From Lyngbya aestuarii BL J (GTDB taxonomy: Bacteria; Cyanobacteriota; Cyanobacteriia; Cyanobacteriales; Microcoleaceae): a stretch of 64,000 nucleotides of DNA. Position numbers and translations under genes: made by a program. The stretch is taken from positions 19,757 through 83,756 of the forward strand of contig NZ_AUZM01000025.1 of NCBI RefSeq assembly GCF_000478195.2, written 5' to 3'. Below the pieces are notes generated by a model. That model worked only from the letters and a program-made list of their open reading frames with translations, was not told the origin of the DNA and ran no database searches. Shown here piece by piece: positions 44,764 to 53,356 of this stretch. Positions within the stretch are counted from its first letter, which is position 1, and each line of letters begins with the position of its first letter.

Positions 44764-46684
44764 CTAAAGTTTGCGAATCACCCGATAAACATCAACCATC
44801 TGCTGTTTTCCTTTTAACGGCATTAACCCCCAAGATTCGACTTCAAATTGATGATCAACATACTGTAAAGTTTGGTAAGCAATTAAAATCCGACAAACAC
44901 TCGATTGACGTTCTTTCTGACAACTTTCGAGGCGAGAAGCAATATTAACACTATCTCCGAGTAAACCATATTCTAAGCGATCGCGACCCCCCAAACTCCC
45001 CGCAACAATCGGCCCGGTGAAAATACCGACCCGCATTTGAATCACAGGTAAACCTCTCGGTTGCCAGACTAGATTTAACTTTTGCAGTTGTTCACTCATC
45101 TCCAAGGCGCAGGAAACCGCCGCTCTAGCATCTCGGGCAATTTGGTTTTCGCTGAACCGTGCCATCGGTACACCAAAAGCTGCCATGATCCCATCTCCAG
45201 TGAATTTGTTGATAATGCCGTGATGATTGTGAATGGTCTGGGTAAGCATGGCGAGATATTCGTTCAGCCACTCCAGCAAGTTCTCAGGGGGCATCTGTTC
45301 AGAAATGGTACTAAAGTTCCGAATATCGGTAAACAGTATGGTTGCCGTTAACTTTTGGCCCGGTAACTTGCCATCAAAAATTAAGCGATCGCGACTTTTC
45401 CACAACGCCTCCGCAATTTCAGGAGAAGCATTTTGACCCAGTAGCCGCATCATGATTTGTTGTTGACGTTGGGCTTGGAAAGCCCGATAGGAAATAAGGG
45501 TCGCACTGGTCAGTAAAAAAGCCAAACCAGGACTCACCACCGGCTCTTCCGATCTCGTTTAAAAACAGCATAAACGATAGGGTAAATAAAATCCCCAGTA
45601 AAAGGGGACTCCCCAAGACTAAAATCAACGGATGACGACTCAGCCAAGCCAAAGTTGCCCCGATAATTGCCCAACTACTGATCCAGATAATTTCAACCCA
45701 TTGCGGCCAGAATTGAAATAAGGGTCGCTCTCCTGTGGCAGCATCGAGAATTTGGCTGACCATTTGGGCATGAATAATCACACCAGGCGTTCTTGGGCTA
45801 TTTTTTTTACCGGGACTGTAGGGGGTGAGAAACAGATCTTTACTACTGGGGGCGGTTGTACCAATTAAAACGATTTTGTCTTTCACCCAGTCCGGTTCGA
45901 TTGATTCATTTAACACTTCTGAAACATTTACTGTAACTACACCATCCATTCCTGAACGGTAGTTTAAGAGGATTTGATAGCCTTTAGCATCAATATTTTG
46001 ATATCCTCCCGAGTCGGTTTTTAAGGGGACAAATATTGCTTTTCCTAACCGAATTCGATCCGGATCAGCGGGATCATTTTGGGGTTGGATGCCTTGACTT
46101 TTTAAGAAGTAGAGAGCCAACTGAAGGGAAAAGGAAAATGAAGTTCCTGTTAATGAATCTGCAAAAAACAAATTGCGGCGAACAACGTTATCGTAATCTA
46201 AAGGGATGTCGTTGAACCCTACCCGACTGGGCTCAATCCCAGGAGGAGCGGGAACACCCTGAGTATCTGGATCACCTAAGTTTTTGATCGCGATAATATT
46301 GGGGGATTTAAGTTGCTCAACCAGTTGTTGATGTCCAGGTTCGTAGATAATATCGCGGTAGAGGTCAAGACCAATTACACGGGGTTGAAGTTCTAATAGC
46401 TTTTCGAGGAGTGAGGCGATCAGTTGATCAGAAAGGGGGAAGCGGTTATAGGTTTGAATATCTTCTTCGGTAATGGCAACGACTAAGATGCGGGGATCAG
46501 GCGGTAAACTTACTCGCAACCGCATCATTTGATCGTAGACAACCAGTTCAAAAGGTTGGAGTCCTCCGAGATGAATCACTCCAAGTAACACGACGATCGA
46601 GACAAAAGTTACAGTCGCAACAATGGAGAATTCTGTCGCGTCTGGCCACTTCCGTTTGAGGGTTCGTAAAAGCTTATCGATCAC
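44764..46684 (-). CDS. CHASE2 adenylate/guanylate cyclase, frame broken by a probable adapter artefact
   Basis: As given, the gene reads as two frames. The upstream one (from ATG 46684) carries an N-terminal membrane segment, a CHASE2 periplasmic domain and the start of its membrane helices, then runs into unrelated residues. The downstream one holds the rest of the helices and a class III cyclase domain (ILFTDIRNFSTIS, NKFTGDGIMAAFG, YGLLGDSVNIASRLES). The break coincides with a 13-base match to the Illumina adapter at 45543-45555. Removing exactly these bases restores one frame of 635 residues reading FMLFLNAVVSPGLAFLL. A few residues may still be missing there. The cyclase residues are intact. 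The signal sensed by CHASE2 is unknown. Confidence 0.85.
45543..45555 (-). other. Exact match to the universal Illumina adapter stem (assembly artefact)
   Basis: The minus strand reads AGATCGGAAGAGC, the 13 bases common to standard Illumina adapters. It lies in the middle of a cyclase gene and accounts for its only frameshift. Chance occurrence in 64 kb on two strands is roughly 0.002. Confidence 0.85.
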
Positions 46685-46920
46685 AGCAACCCCTTAAATG
46701 GAGTGGAAAGGGGGGGAAGATGCCAGACTGTTGGCTCGAACTGACTCGAATTACAGCGACTCAGCTTGAGGTTGACTGTGAACAGGTGGAACTTCTCAGC
46801 CCTACTCAAACAAATAACTTAGCTATCGAGACTAACTTTCCCAAATTCTAGGCTAGGATACCAGATTAGATAGTCGAGATGCAAGTCTGTCTGGCGGCAA
46901 CAGCCACCAACTAGATAAAC

Positions 46921-47121
46921 CTACCGCTTTGATCCCTTTAATGCCTTCGTAAAATTTTTCCGATATGATCGGTTAGCCGTGAAGAATACAGGCCATAGCA
47001 ACGACAGGTAGAGACGATTTCCGGAGCTTTTGACAAAGTTAGTTTGCTCAAACCCACTCCAGAACTTCCAGACTCCACCCGCGTAGAGAGCCAGTAAAGC
47101 AATTGTGATGAGCGCACTCAT
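46921..47121 (-). CDS. Small single-helix membrane protein
   Basis: A 66-residue protein from ATG 47121, with one N-terminal membrane helix (MSALITIALLALYAGGVWKF) and a basic C-terminus (SYRKNFTKALKGSKR). The start 36 bases upstream would put a polar stretch before the helix and is less likely. The pattern looks like a small protein conserved in cyanobacteria, but I cannot name the family. Confidence 0.65.
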   Translation of the reverse strand: MSALITIALLALYAGGVWKFWSGFEQTNFVKSSGNRLYLSLLWPVFFTANRSYRKNFTKALKGSKR

Positions 47122-47157
47122 AATGTAGTTACTCTCTAAATATTTGTGTAAATTCAA

Positions 47158-47627
47158 GCAAGGGTTGCGTATTCTCTATATGTTAGCAGTTTTACTCAAT
47201 AATCGTGAGCTTCTTCCCTCTGTTGGGCTTCAAAGTTGTCAAGTTAGTTGATGAATCAGCGCAATTGTACGCCAATACGGGGGATGTACAACGAAAATGA
47301 TAAAATTAACGCTAGGAATAGAGATAGATAGTATACTAACAAGCCCTCTGGCTTCTTGGCAATAGCACTTTGAAAGCGGGCGTAGCGGGTGCAGTCGATG
47401 CTTTTCCCCTGAGCTTTCCTCCTGCGTCTTTGGCTCAAGGCACGGTCAGTTTAGAGGTTTTAAGATCTTAACAAGCACAGGGTCAACGTCGAACTTCTTC
47501 CCTGTCCGAACAATTAGAGATGCTTTCAGGAGTCTGGCTCTACCTCAAAATCTTACTGACTGTTCAATCAAAGTGAGAGCAGGCGGGGCCTAATTTTCAG
47601 AACACCTACACAACTTTTGGAGGATCT
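47158..47627. other. Gene-free leader of the nucleotidyltransferase gene
   Basis: A 470-base stretch. A 60-codon frame on the minus strand (47256-47438) has an Arg-rich composition and no ribosome-binding site, and is not accepted. A short AAGCC/GGCTT hairpin lies near 47340-47353. The last 15 bases contain GGAGG, five bases before ATG 47628. A long 5' leader or small RNA is possible but not shown. Confidence 0.35.
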
Positions 47628-50165
47628 ATGCGAGCAGTGTTAATGGCTGGTGGATCGGGAACACGACTAAGACCGTTAACTTGTGATCTCCCTAAACCGA
47701 TGGTGCCTATTTTAAATCGCCCCATTGCTGAACATATTATCAATTTACTCAAACGACATCAAATTTATGAAGTGATTGCCACCCTTCATTATCTCCCAGA
47801 TGTTATGCGGGAATATTTTCACGATGGTACAGACTTTGGAGTGCAAATGACTTATGCGGTCGAAGAAGATCAACCTTTAGGAACCGCAGGTTGTGTAAAA
47901 AATATTGCCGAACTCCTTGATGATACCTTTTTGGTGATCAGTGGTGATTGCATCACAGATTTTGATCTCAGTGCGGCGATTGATTTTCATCTCAAACACA
48001 ACTCCAAAGCTACATTGGTCTTAACTCGGGTGCCAAATCCTCTCGAGTTTGGTGTGGTGATTACTGATGAAAATTATCGCATTCGCAGATTTCTAGAGAA
48101 GCCTTCCACGAGCGAAATTTTCTCCGATACGGTGAACACGGGAACCTATATTCTTGAACCCGAAGTCTTAGAGTATCTTCGGCCCAACCAAGAGTCTGAT
48201 TTTTCTAAAGAGTTGTTCCCGTTACTCCTGGAAAAAGACATTCCCATGTACGGTTATATTGCAGACGGATATTGGTGTGATATCGGTCATCTCGATGCTT
48301 ATCGAGAAGCTCAATATGATGCCCTGTTAGGTAAAGTTAAACTGGATGTCTCCTATGAGGAGCGATCGCCAGGTTTGTGGTTGGGAGAAAATACTTACAT
48401 TGATGATACGGCTCAGATCGAAACTCCGGTTTTAATTGGTCATAATTGTCGGATTGGGCCGAGAGCCGAAATCGCTGCCGGATCGGTGCTAGGGGATAAT
48501 ATTACAATTGGTGCTGATGCCAATATTAAACGGCCAATTATTTGGAATGGGGCGATTATTGGAGATGATGTTCATCTACGGGCTTGTGTAATTGCCCGAG
48601 GAACAAGGGTAGATCGACGCGCTCATATCCTAGAAGGGGCGGTGGTGGGATCGCTCTCGACAGTTGGCGAAGAATCACAAATTAGTCCGGGTGTACGAGT
48701 CTGGCCGAGCAAAAAAATTGAATCGGGCGCTACCCTCAACATTAACTTGATTTGGGGAAATACGGCTAAACGGAATCTGTTTGGTCAACGAGGTGTTCAG
48801 GGGTTAGCCAATATTGATATTACTCCTGAGTTTGCTGTGAAATTGGGTGCGGCTTATGGTTCGACTCTCAAACAGGGCGAAACGGTTGTGGTTTCACGGG
48901 ATCAACGCCGTATTTCTCGCATGGTGACGCGATCGCTGATTTCGGGTTTAATGTCGGTGGGTGTGAATGTATTTAACCTCGAATCTACAGCCATTCCAGT
49001 AGCTCGGGCGGTGATTCCCACGCTGAATGTTGCCGGAGGATTGCACGTTCGTCTATCTCCAGATCGAGCCGATCAAATTTTAATTGAAATTATCGATAGT
49101 AAGGGGATTAATATCACCAAAGCGAAAGAGAAAAAAATCGAGGGGGCTTATTTTAAGGAGGACTTACGACGGGCGCAAATTCCTGAAATTGGGAACGTGG
49201 TCTATCCGGCGGAAGTGGTGGATAATTACAGCATTAGTTTTGAGAAGCATCTCAATGTTGAAGCTCTGCGCCACAGTAACGCCAAAATTGTGATTGATTA
49301 TGTTTATGCGGTTTCGGGTGCTATTTTACCCCGTTTACTGTCTAAGTTTGGCTGTGATGCGGTGGTTCTCAATGCTAGTTTGAGTCAAACTTCGGTGTCT
49401 AACCGAGAACGAGAAAATCTTCTCGATCAACTGAGTCGGGTTGTCGAAGCCCTGCGAGCGCATTTTGGGGTTCAGGTTTATGCCAATGGTGAACAGTTTA
49501 TTCTGGTTGATGAAACCGGAAGCCCGATTCGTGGTGAACTGCTGACGGCTTTGATGGTGAATATGGTTTTAACTTCTAATCCGAGAAGTTCGGTGGTGGT
49601 TCCGGTACAGGCTTCTTCTGCGGTTGAACAGATTGCTCGTCGTCACGATGCGAAGGTGATTCGCACTAAGGCTAATCCGACGGCTTTGATGGAAGCTTGT
49701 CACACCAACCCGAATGTTGTCATGGGGGGAAGTGGGGAGATGGGTTTTATTTTTCCCCAATTTCATCCGGGGTTTGATGCTATGTTTGCGATCGCTAAGA
49801 TGGTTGAAATGCTGACGACTCAAGAGCGAAGTCTGGCCCAAATTCGGGCGGATTTGCCTTATGTTATTCACCGTTGTCATACGGTCCGCTGTCCCTGGTC
49901 GGTGAAGGGAACTTTAATGCGTCATTTGGTGGAAACTCACACCACCGATAATTTAGAATTAATAGATGGAGTCAAGTTGTTAAATTTTCAAGATGATAAC
50001 TGGATCTTGGTTTTACCCGATGCAGGTGAGCCTCTTGTTCATCTCTATGCCAATAGCCACGATCGCGATTGGGTAGATACGACTATCAGAGAATACCGCA
50101 ATCTCGTACAAGAGTTTGTTAACCAATCTCAAGGAATCAATCGAGGGGATGAGCATTACCTTTAA
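47628..50165 (+). CDS. Sugar-1-phosphate nucleotidyltransferase fused to a phosphomannomutase-like domain
   Basis: An 845-residue cyanobacterial fusion annotated in relatives as mannose-1-phosphate guanylyltransferase. The N-terminal domain (about 1-240) has the pyrophosphorylase signature MAGGSGTRLRPLT with PKPM and GDCITDFDL. A left-handed beta-helix of hexapeptide repeats follows (about 250-370), and then a phosphoglucomutase/phosphomannomutase-like domain (about 380-830). In this last domain the usual TASHNP loop with the phosphoserine is replaced by LHVRLSPDR, so mutase activity is doubtful. The start follows GGAGG by five bases. Likely role: nucleotide-sugar supply for polysaccharides. 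The precise sugar is uncertain. Confidence 0.9.
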   Translation: MRAVLMAGGSGTRLRPLTCDLPKPMVPILNRPIAEHIINLLKRHQIYEVIATLHYLPDVMREYFHDGTDFGVQMTYAVEEDQPLGTAGCVKNIAELLDDTFLVISGDCITDFDLSAAIDFHLKHNSKATLVLTRVPNPLEFGVVITDENYRIRRFLEKPSTSEIFSDTVNTGTYILEPEVLEYLRPNQESDFSKELFPLLLEKDIPMYGYIADGYWCDIGHLDAYREAQYDALLGKVKLDVSYEERSPGLWLGENTYIDDTAQIETPVLIGHNCRIGPRAEIAAGSVLGDNITIGADANIKRPIIWNGAIIGDDVHLRACVIARGTRVDRRAHILEGAVVGSLSTVGEESQISPGVRVWPSKKIESGATLNINLIWGNTAKRNLFGQRGVQGLANIDITPEFAVKLGAAYGSTLKQGETVVVSRDQRRISRMVTRSLISGLMSVGVNVFNLESTAIPVARAVIPTLNVAGGLHVRLSPDRADQILIEIIDSKGINITKAKEKKIEGAYFKEDLRRAQIPEIGNVVYPAEVVDNYSISFEKHLNVEALRHSNAKIVIDYVYAVSGAILPRLLSKFGCDAVVLNASLSQTSVSNRERENLLDQLSRVVEALRAHFGVQVYANGEQFILVDETGSPIRGELLTALMVNMVLTSNPRSSVVVPVQASSAVEQIARRHDAKVIRTKANPTALMEACHTNPNVVMGGSGEMGFIFPQFHPGFDAMFAIAKMVEMLTTQERSLAQIRADLPYVIHRCHTVRCPWSVKGTLMRHLVETHTTDNLELIDGVKLLNFQDDNWILVLPDAGEPLVHLYANSHDRDWVDTTIREYRNLVQEFVNQSQGINRGDEHYL

Positions 50166-50270
50166 AGTTTGCTACACTCAAAGGGTTGACTCAAAAATCA
50201 TTCTGATTGTTTGGAACTTTAGCTTGACAAATTTAATTGACAAATTGCTGAAAAATATTGAATTAAATCC

Positions 50271-50795
50271 ATGAATAATTGCATTTTAATGGTAGAAATT
50301 GTCCAACCGCCTCAACTGCGCTACACGGCTGATAATCAGACTCCGATTGCAGAAATGTTGGTTAAGTTTTCCAACTTGAGGGATGATTCTTTTGCCGTGT
50401 TAAAAGTCGTGGGATGGGGAAATTTAGCGCAAGAAATTAATGAAAAATACCATCAAGGCGATCATGTTATTGTTGAAGGTCGTTTGGGTATGAATGTGAT
50501 TGAGCGACCCGAAGGATTTAAGGAAAAACGAGCCGAAATGACGGCACGAAGAATTTATATGCTAGATATTCCCACGACCAATTCTTCATCGGATTTTTCA
50601 GATGAGGAGATGTCAGAAGCGGCTTCGACTCCCAATAATGTCGTTCATTTGAGTTCTCGGAACCGGAGTTCATCGGGGGGTAATTCTTCGAGTTCTGAAC
50701 CGATGCAGCCTGCGCCTTCGGAGGTGGAATCTGAACCGGATTTTGAGCCTCCGACTGACCCCGAAAACCCAGACTATGATCCTATTCCTTTTTAA
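50271..50795 (+). CDS. ssb: Single-stranded DNA-binding protein
   Basis: A 174-residue SSB with an N-terminal OB fold (NNCILMVEIVQPPQLRYT, VVGWGNLAQEI, GDHVIVEGRLGMNVIER) and a disordered Ser-rich linker ending in the acidic tip DYDPIPF. This tip is the protein-interaction end that recruits replication and repair enzymes. The opening MNNCILMVEI is typical of the cyanobacterial SSB type. A clear terminator follows the gene. It lies 105 bases after the nucleotidyltransferase gene. Confidence 0.88.
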   Translation: MNNCILMVEIVQPPQLRYTADNQTPIAEMLVKFSNLRDDSFAVLKVVGWGNLAQEINEKYHQGDHVIVEGRLGMNVIERPEGFKEKRAEMTARRIYMLDIPTTNSSSDFSDEEMSEAASTPNNVVHLSSRNRSSSGGNSSSSEPMQPAPSEVESEPDFEPPTDPENPDYDPIPF

Positions 50796-50858
50796 GGATA
50801 GTTAAAGGTCTGTTTTTAAGGCTTTTTTAAAAGGAAAAATAGATAACTTTTTAGGATA

Positions 50859-50896
50859 GCGATCAACTTTTTAACTGTTCAGTTGATTGCTTTTTG
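50859..50896 (+). terminator. Rho-independent terminator after ssb
   Basis: GCGATCAAC (50859-50867) pairs with GTTGATTGC (50882-50890), including one G-T pair, around a 14-base loop. Five T residues follow. Confidence 0.65.
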
Positions 50897-50964
50897 ATTT
50901 GATTGCTGGAGAGATAGAGAAGTGAGAAAATATTGCCTGTTGCCAAATTGAGATCAAATCTAAA

Positions 50965-51053
50965 AAAGAATGCTACATATCATTTCCTCAACTTCCCCCG
51001 TCTCCCCCGCCTCCTCCGCCCTTCATCTGTAGCAAATATTTAAGTATTTCACA
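50965..51053. repeat. Dispersed intergenic element, copy 2
   Basis: A 64-base core from TGCTACA (50971-50977) to TGTAGCA (51028-51034), which are perfect 7-bp terminal inverted repeats, encloses a strand-biased C/T-rich tract. It is similar along its length, including flanks, to the copy at 43352-43437 upstream of recF. Confidence 0.65.
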
Positions 51054-51399
51054 TCAGCTACCCTCACAGTTAACTTTAATTGTATCCGACTACTGATCAG
51101 ACACAGAGACACGACAAGCCAGACTAGAGACGAACTTGATAAGTTTTGATTAACTAATTCATTAGAAATATTTCTTAATCTTATGTTCACGGAAAGATCA
51201 ACTATAGATTAAAATCTATGTCAAACCATGATATTGTTTTAAAAAGTCTATGTAAATTTTCGGACTAACTGGGTTGATCCAACAGAGATCTAGTCTTTCG
51301 AGTCCCTAAACAAGTCAATACTCTGGGTTTTGTGTCGGGAATTTACTCAATAGTTAACTCAATTCTTAACAACTTCAGCAGAAAGTCGAGGCAATATTA
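51035..51399. other. Leader region of the CO2-uptake operon
   Basis: About 365 bases without a gene between the dispersed element and ndhF. It should hold the operon promoter. It has AT-rich direct repeats of GTTAACTCAATTCTTAAC type at 51352-51370, which loosely resemble LysR-type half sites, but no assignment to NdhR or CmpR can be made. Confidence 0.35.
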
Positions 51400-53235
51400 A
51401 TGTCAGAAGTTTTCCTAAAAACGATTTGGTGGATACCCCTTTATCCTTTAATTGGGGCAATATTATCAATTCCTTGGTCGCCGGGAATCATCCGTAAAAC
51501 AGGGCCAAGACCCGCAGGTTATCTTAATATTTTCCTGACTCTAATTGCCTTTTTTCATGGCTTATTTGCTCTGAATATAATCTGGGAAAAACCCGCCCAA
51601 CAACTGATTATTCCTTATCTACAAGTTGTTGATCTCGATTTTTCGATTCCCTTAGAAATCTCAACTCTAACTCTAGGAGCAATACTATTAATTACCGGGT
51701 TAAACTTACTCGCCCAAATTTATACCATTGGTTACATGGAAATGGATTGGGGATGGGCAAGATTTTATTGTCTTCTGGGTTTATTTGAAGCCGGACTATC
51801 AGCTTTAGTGCTGTGTGATTCCCTCTTTTACAGCTACATTATCCTCGAAATTTTGACGCTGGGAACCTATTTATTAGTCGGTTTTTGGTTTAATCAATCA
51901 CTGGTTGTCACCGGGGCTAGAGATGCCTTTCTCACCAAACGGGTAGGGGATTTGTTCTTGTTAATGGGGGTGGTGGCGTTGTATCCCCTAGCAGGAACTT
52001 GGAACTTTGGAGAACTAGCCCAATGGGCGCAAACAGCCAATATTGACCCCAAAGTTGCCACATTATTAGGTTTAGTATTACTCGCCGGGCCAATGGGTAA
52101 ATGCGCTCAATTTCCCCTTCATTTGTGGTTAGATGAAGCGATGGAAGGCCCAGTTCCCAGTACAATTTTACGGAATGCAGTTGTCGTTGCATCCGGTGCC
52201 TGGATATTAGTAAAGCTTGAACCTGTTTTAGCCCTCTCCCCAACAGTCCTGTCAACAGCGGTTGTTGTTGGGCTAGCAACAGCAGTCGGCACCAGTTTAA
52301 TTGCGATGGCTCAAATTGACATTAAACGGGCGATTTCTTACTCGGTGAGTTCCTACATGGGGATTGCATTTGTTGCTGTTGGCACCGAACAAACGGAAAC
52401 GGCTTTACTCTTATTATTGACCTACGCCGTAGCAATGGCTTTATTGGTGATGAGTACGGGCGGAATTATCCTCAATAATATTACCCAAGATTTAACCCAA
52501 TATGGCGGTTTGTGGTCACGTCGTCCGATTTCAGGATTGTGTTTTATTGTCGGTGTTTTTGCTTTAATTGCGATGCCTCCTTTCGGCGGGTTTTGGACGT
52601 TACAACAATTAATTGAAAATCTCTGGACGACTGAACCCGCTATTGCTTGGACGGTGTTAATTGTTAATGGTTTAACCGCCTTTAGTTTGACGCGAGAATT
52701 TGGTTTAATTTTTGCCGGAAAGCCCCAACAAATGACAGTTAGATCTCCTGAAGGTCTTTGGGCTTTAGTTTTACCCATGATGTTTTTAGCAGGGTTTTGT
52801 TTACACGTTCCCCTGTTGTTAGCAAATTGGAATTTGTTACCCGAATTTACCACGATTAACAAAACAGTTGCAGGTGTATTGCTATTGTCTAGTTTGAGTG
52901 GTTGTGGACTGGGTTGTTTGATTTATCTCAATGACAATTGGCAAAAACCTGTTCAATTGGGTTCAAAAGCAGTTCAAGACTTTTTTGCTTACGATTTTTA
53001 CACGGCAAAACTCTATCGTTTGACGATTATCGCGGTTGTTGGTTCGGTTTCTAAAGTGATGTTTTGGGTTGACCGTTATTTGGTGGATGGTTTCGTCAAT
53101 TTAGTCGGTTTTGCGACAATTTTCAGCGGTCAAAGTTTACGGTATAATGTTTCCGGTCAAACCCAGTTTTATGCCCTGACAATTGTGCTTGGAGTTACCG
53201 CAATTATGGGACTCCTTGCTTTTGCATTTTTTTAG
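51400..53235 (+). CDS. ndhF: NDH-1 subunit NdhF3/F4 type (CO2 uptake)
   Basis: A 611-residue multi-spanning proton-pumping subunit of the cyanobacterial NDH-1 complexes devoted to CO2 hydration. It contains the antiporter-like core: a LVGFWFNQ segment, RDAFLTKRVGDLFLL, GKCAQFPLHLWLDEAMEGPVPSTI, and AQIDIKRAISYSVSSYMG. It is shorter than, and lacks the C-terminal length of, the respiratory NdhF1. Gene order with ndhD and a cup gene identifies the specialised F3 or F4 type. The EMDWGWARF and PLAGTWNF segments seem closer to NdhF4 as I recall it, which would give the constitutive NDH-1MS' complex. That choice is tentative. Confidence 0.93.
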   Translation: MSEVFLKTIWWIPLYPLIGAILSIPWSPGIIRKTGPRPAGYLNIFLTLIAFFHGLFALNIIWEKPAQQLIIPYLQVVDLDFSIPLEISTLTLGAILLITGLNLLAQIYTIGYMEMDWGWARFYCLLGLFEAGLSALVLCDSLFYSYIILEILTLGTYLLVGFWFNQSLVVTGARDAFLTKRVGDLFLLMGVVALYPLAGTWNFGELAQWAQTANIDPKVATLLGLVLLAGPMGKCAQFPLHLWLDEAMEGPVPSTILRNAVVVASGAWILVKLEPVLALSPTVLSTAVVVGLATAVGTSLIAMAQIDIKRAISYSVSSYMGIAFVAVGTEQTETALLLLLTYAVAMALLVMSTGGIILNNITQDLTQYGGLWSRRPISGLCFIVGVFALIAMPPFGGFWTLQQLIENLWTTEPAIAWTVLIVNGLTAFSLTREFGLIFAGKPQQMTVRSPEGLWALVLPMMFLAGFCLHVPLLLANWNLLPEFTTINKTVAGVLLLSSLSGCGLGCLIYLNDNWQKPVQLGSKAVQDFFAYDFYTAKLYRLTIIAVVGSVSKVMFWVDRYLVDGFVNLVGFATIFSGQSLRYNVSGQTQFYALTIVLGVTAIMGLLAFAFF

Positions 53236-53356
53236 AGGGATAAAACTTGGGTTTGATTTCTTTGGAGTCAAAAACTTTCGTCAGGAACAAAAACCCTGTA
53301 AACGCAACCCATCAATTTTCAGATCAACCCTACAAATGTTTTTGAATCAGTAGTTT

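Noticed and set aside
47256..47438. A 60-codon minus-strand frame upstream of the nucleotidyltransferase gene
   Set aside because: Arg-rich start, no ribosome-binding site, and no recognisable homology. Treated as non-coding.
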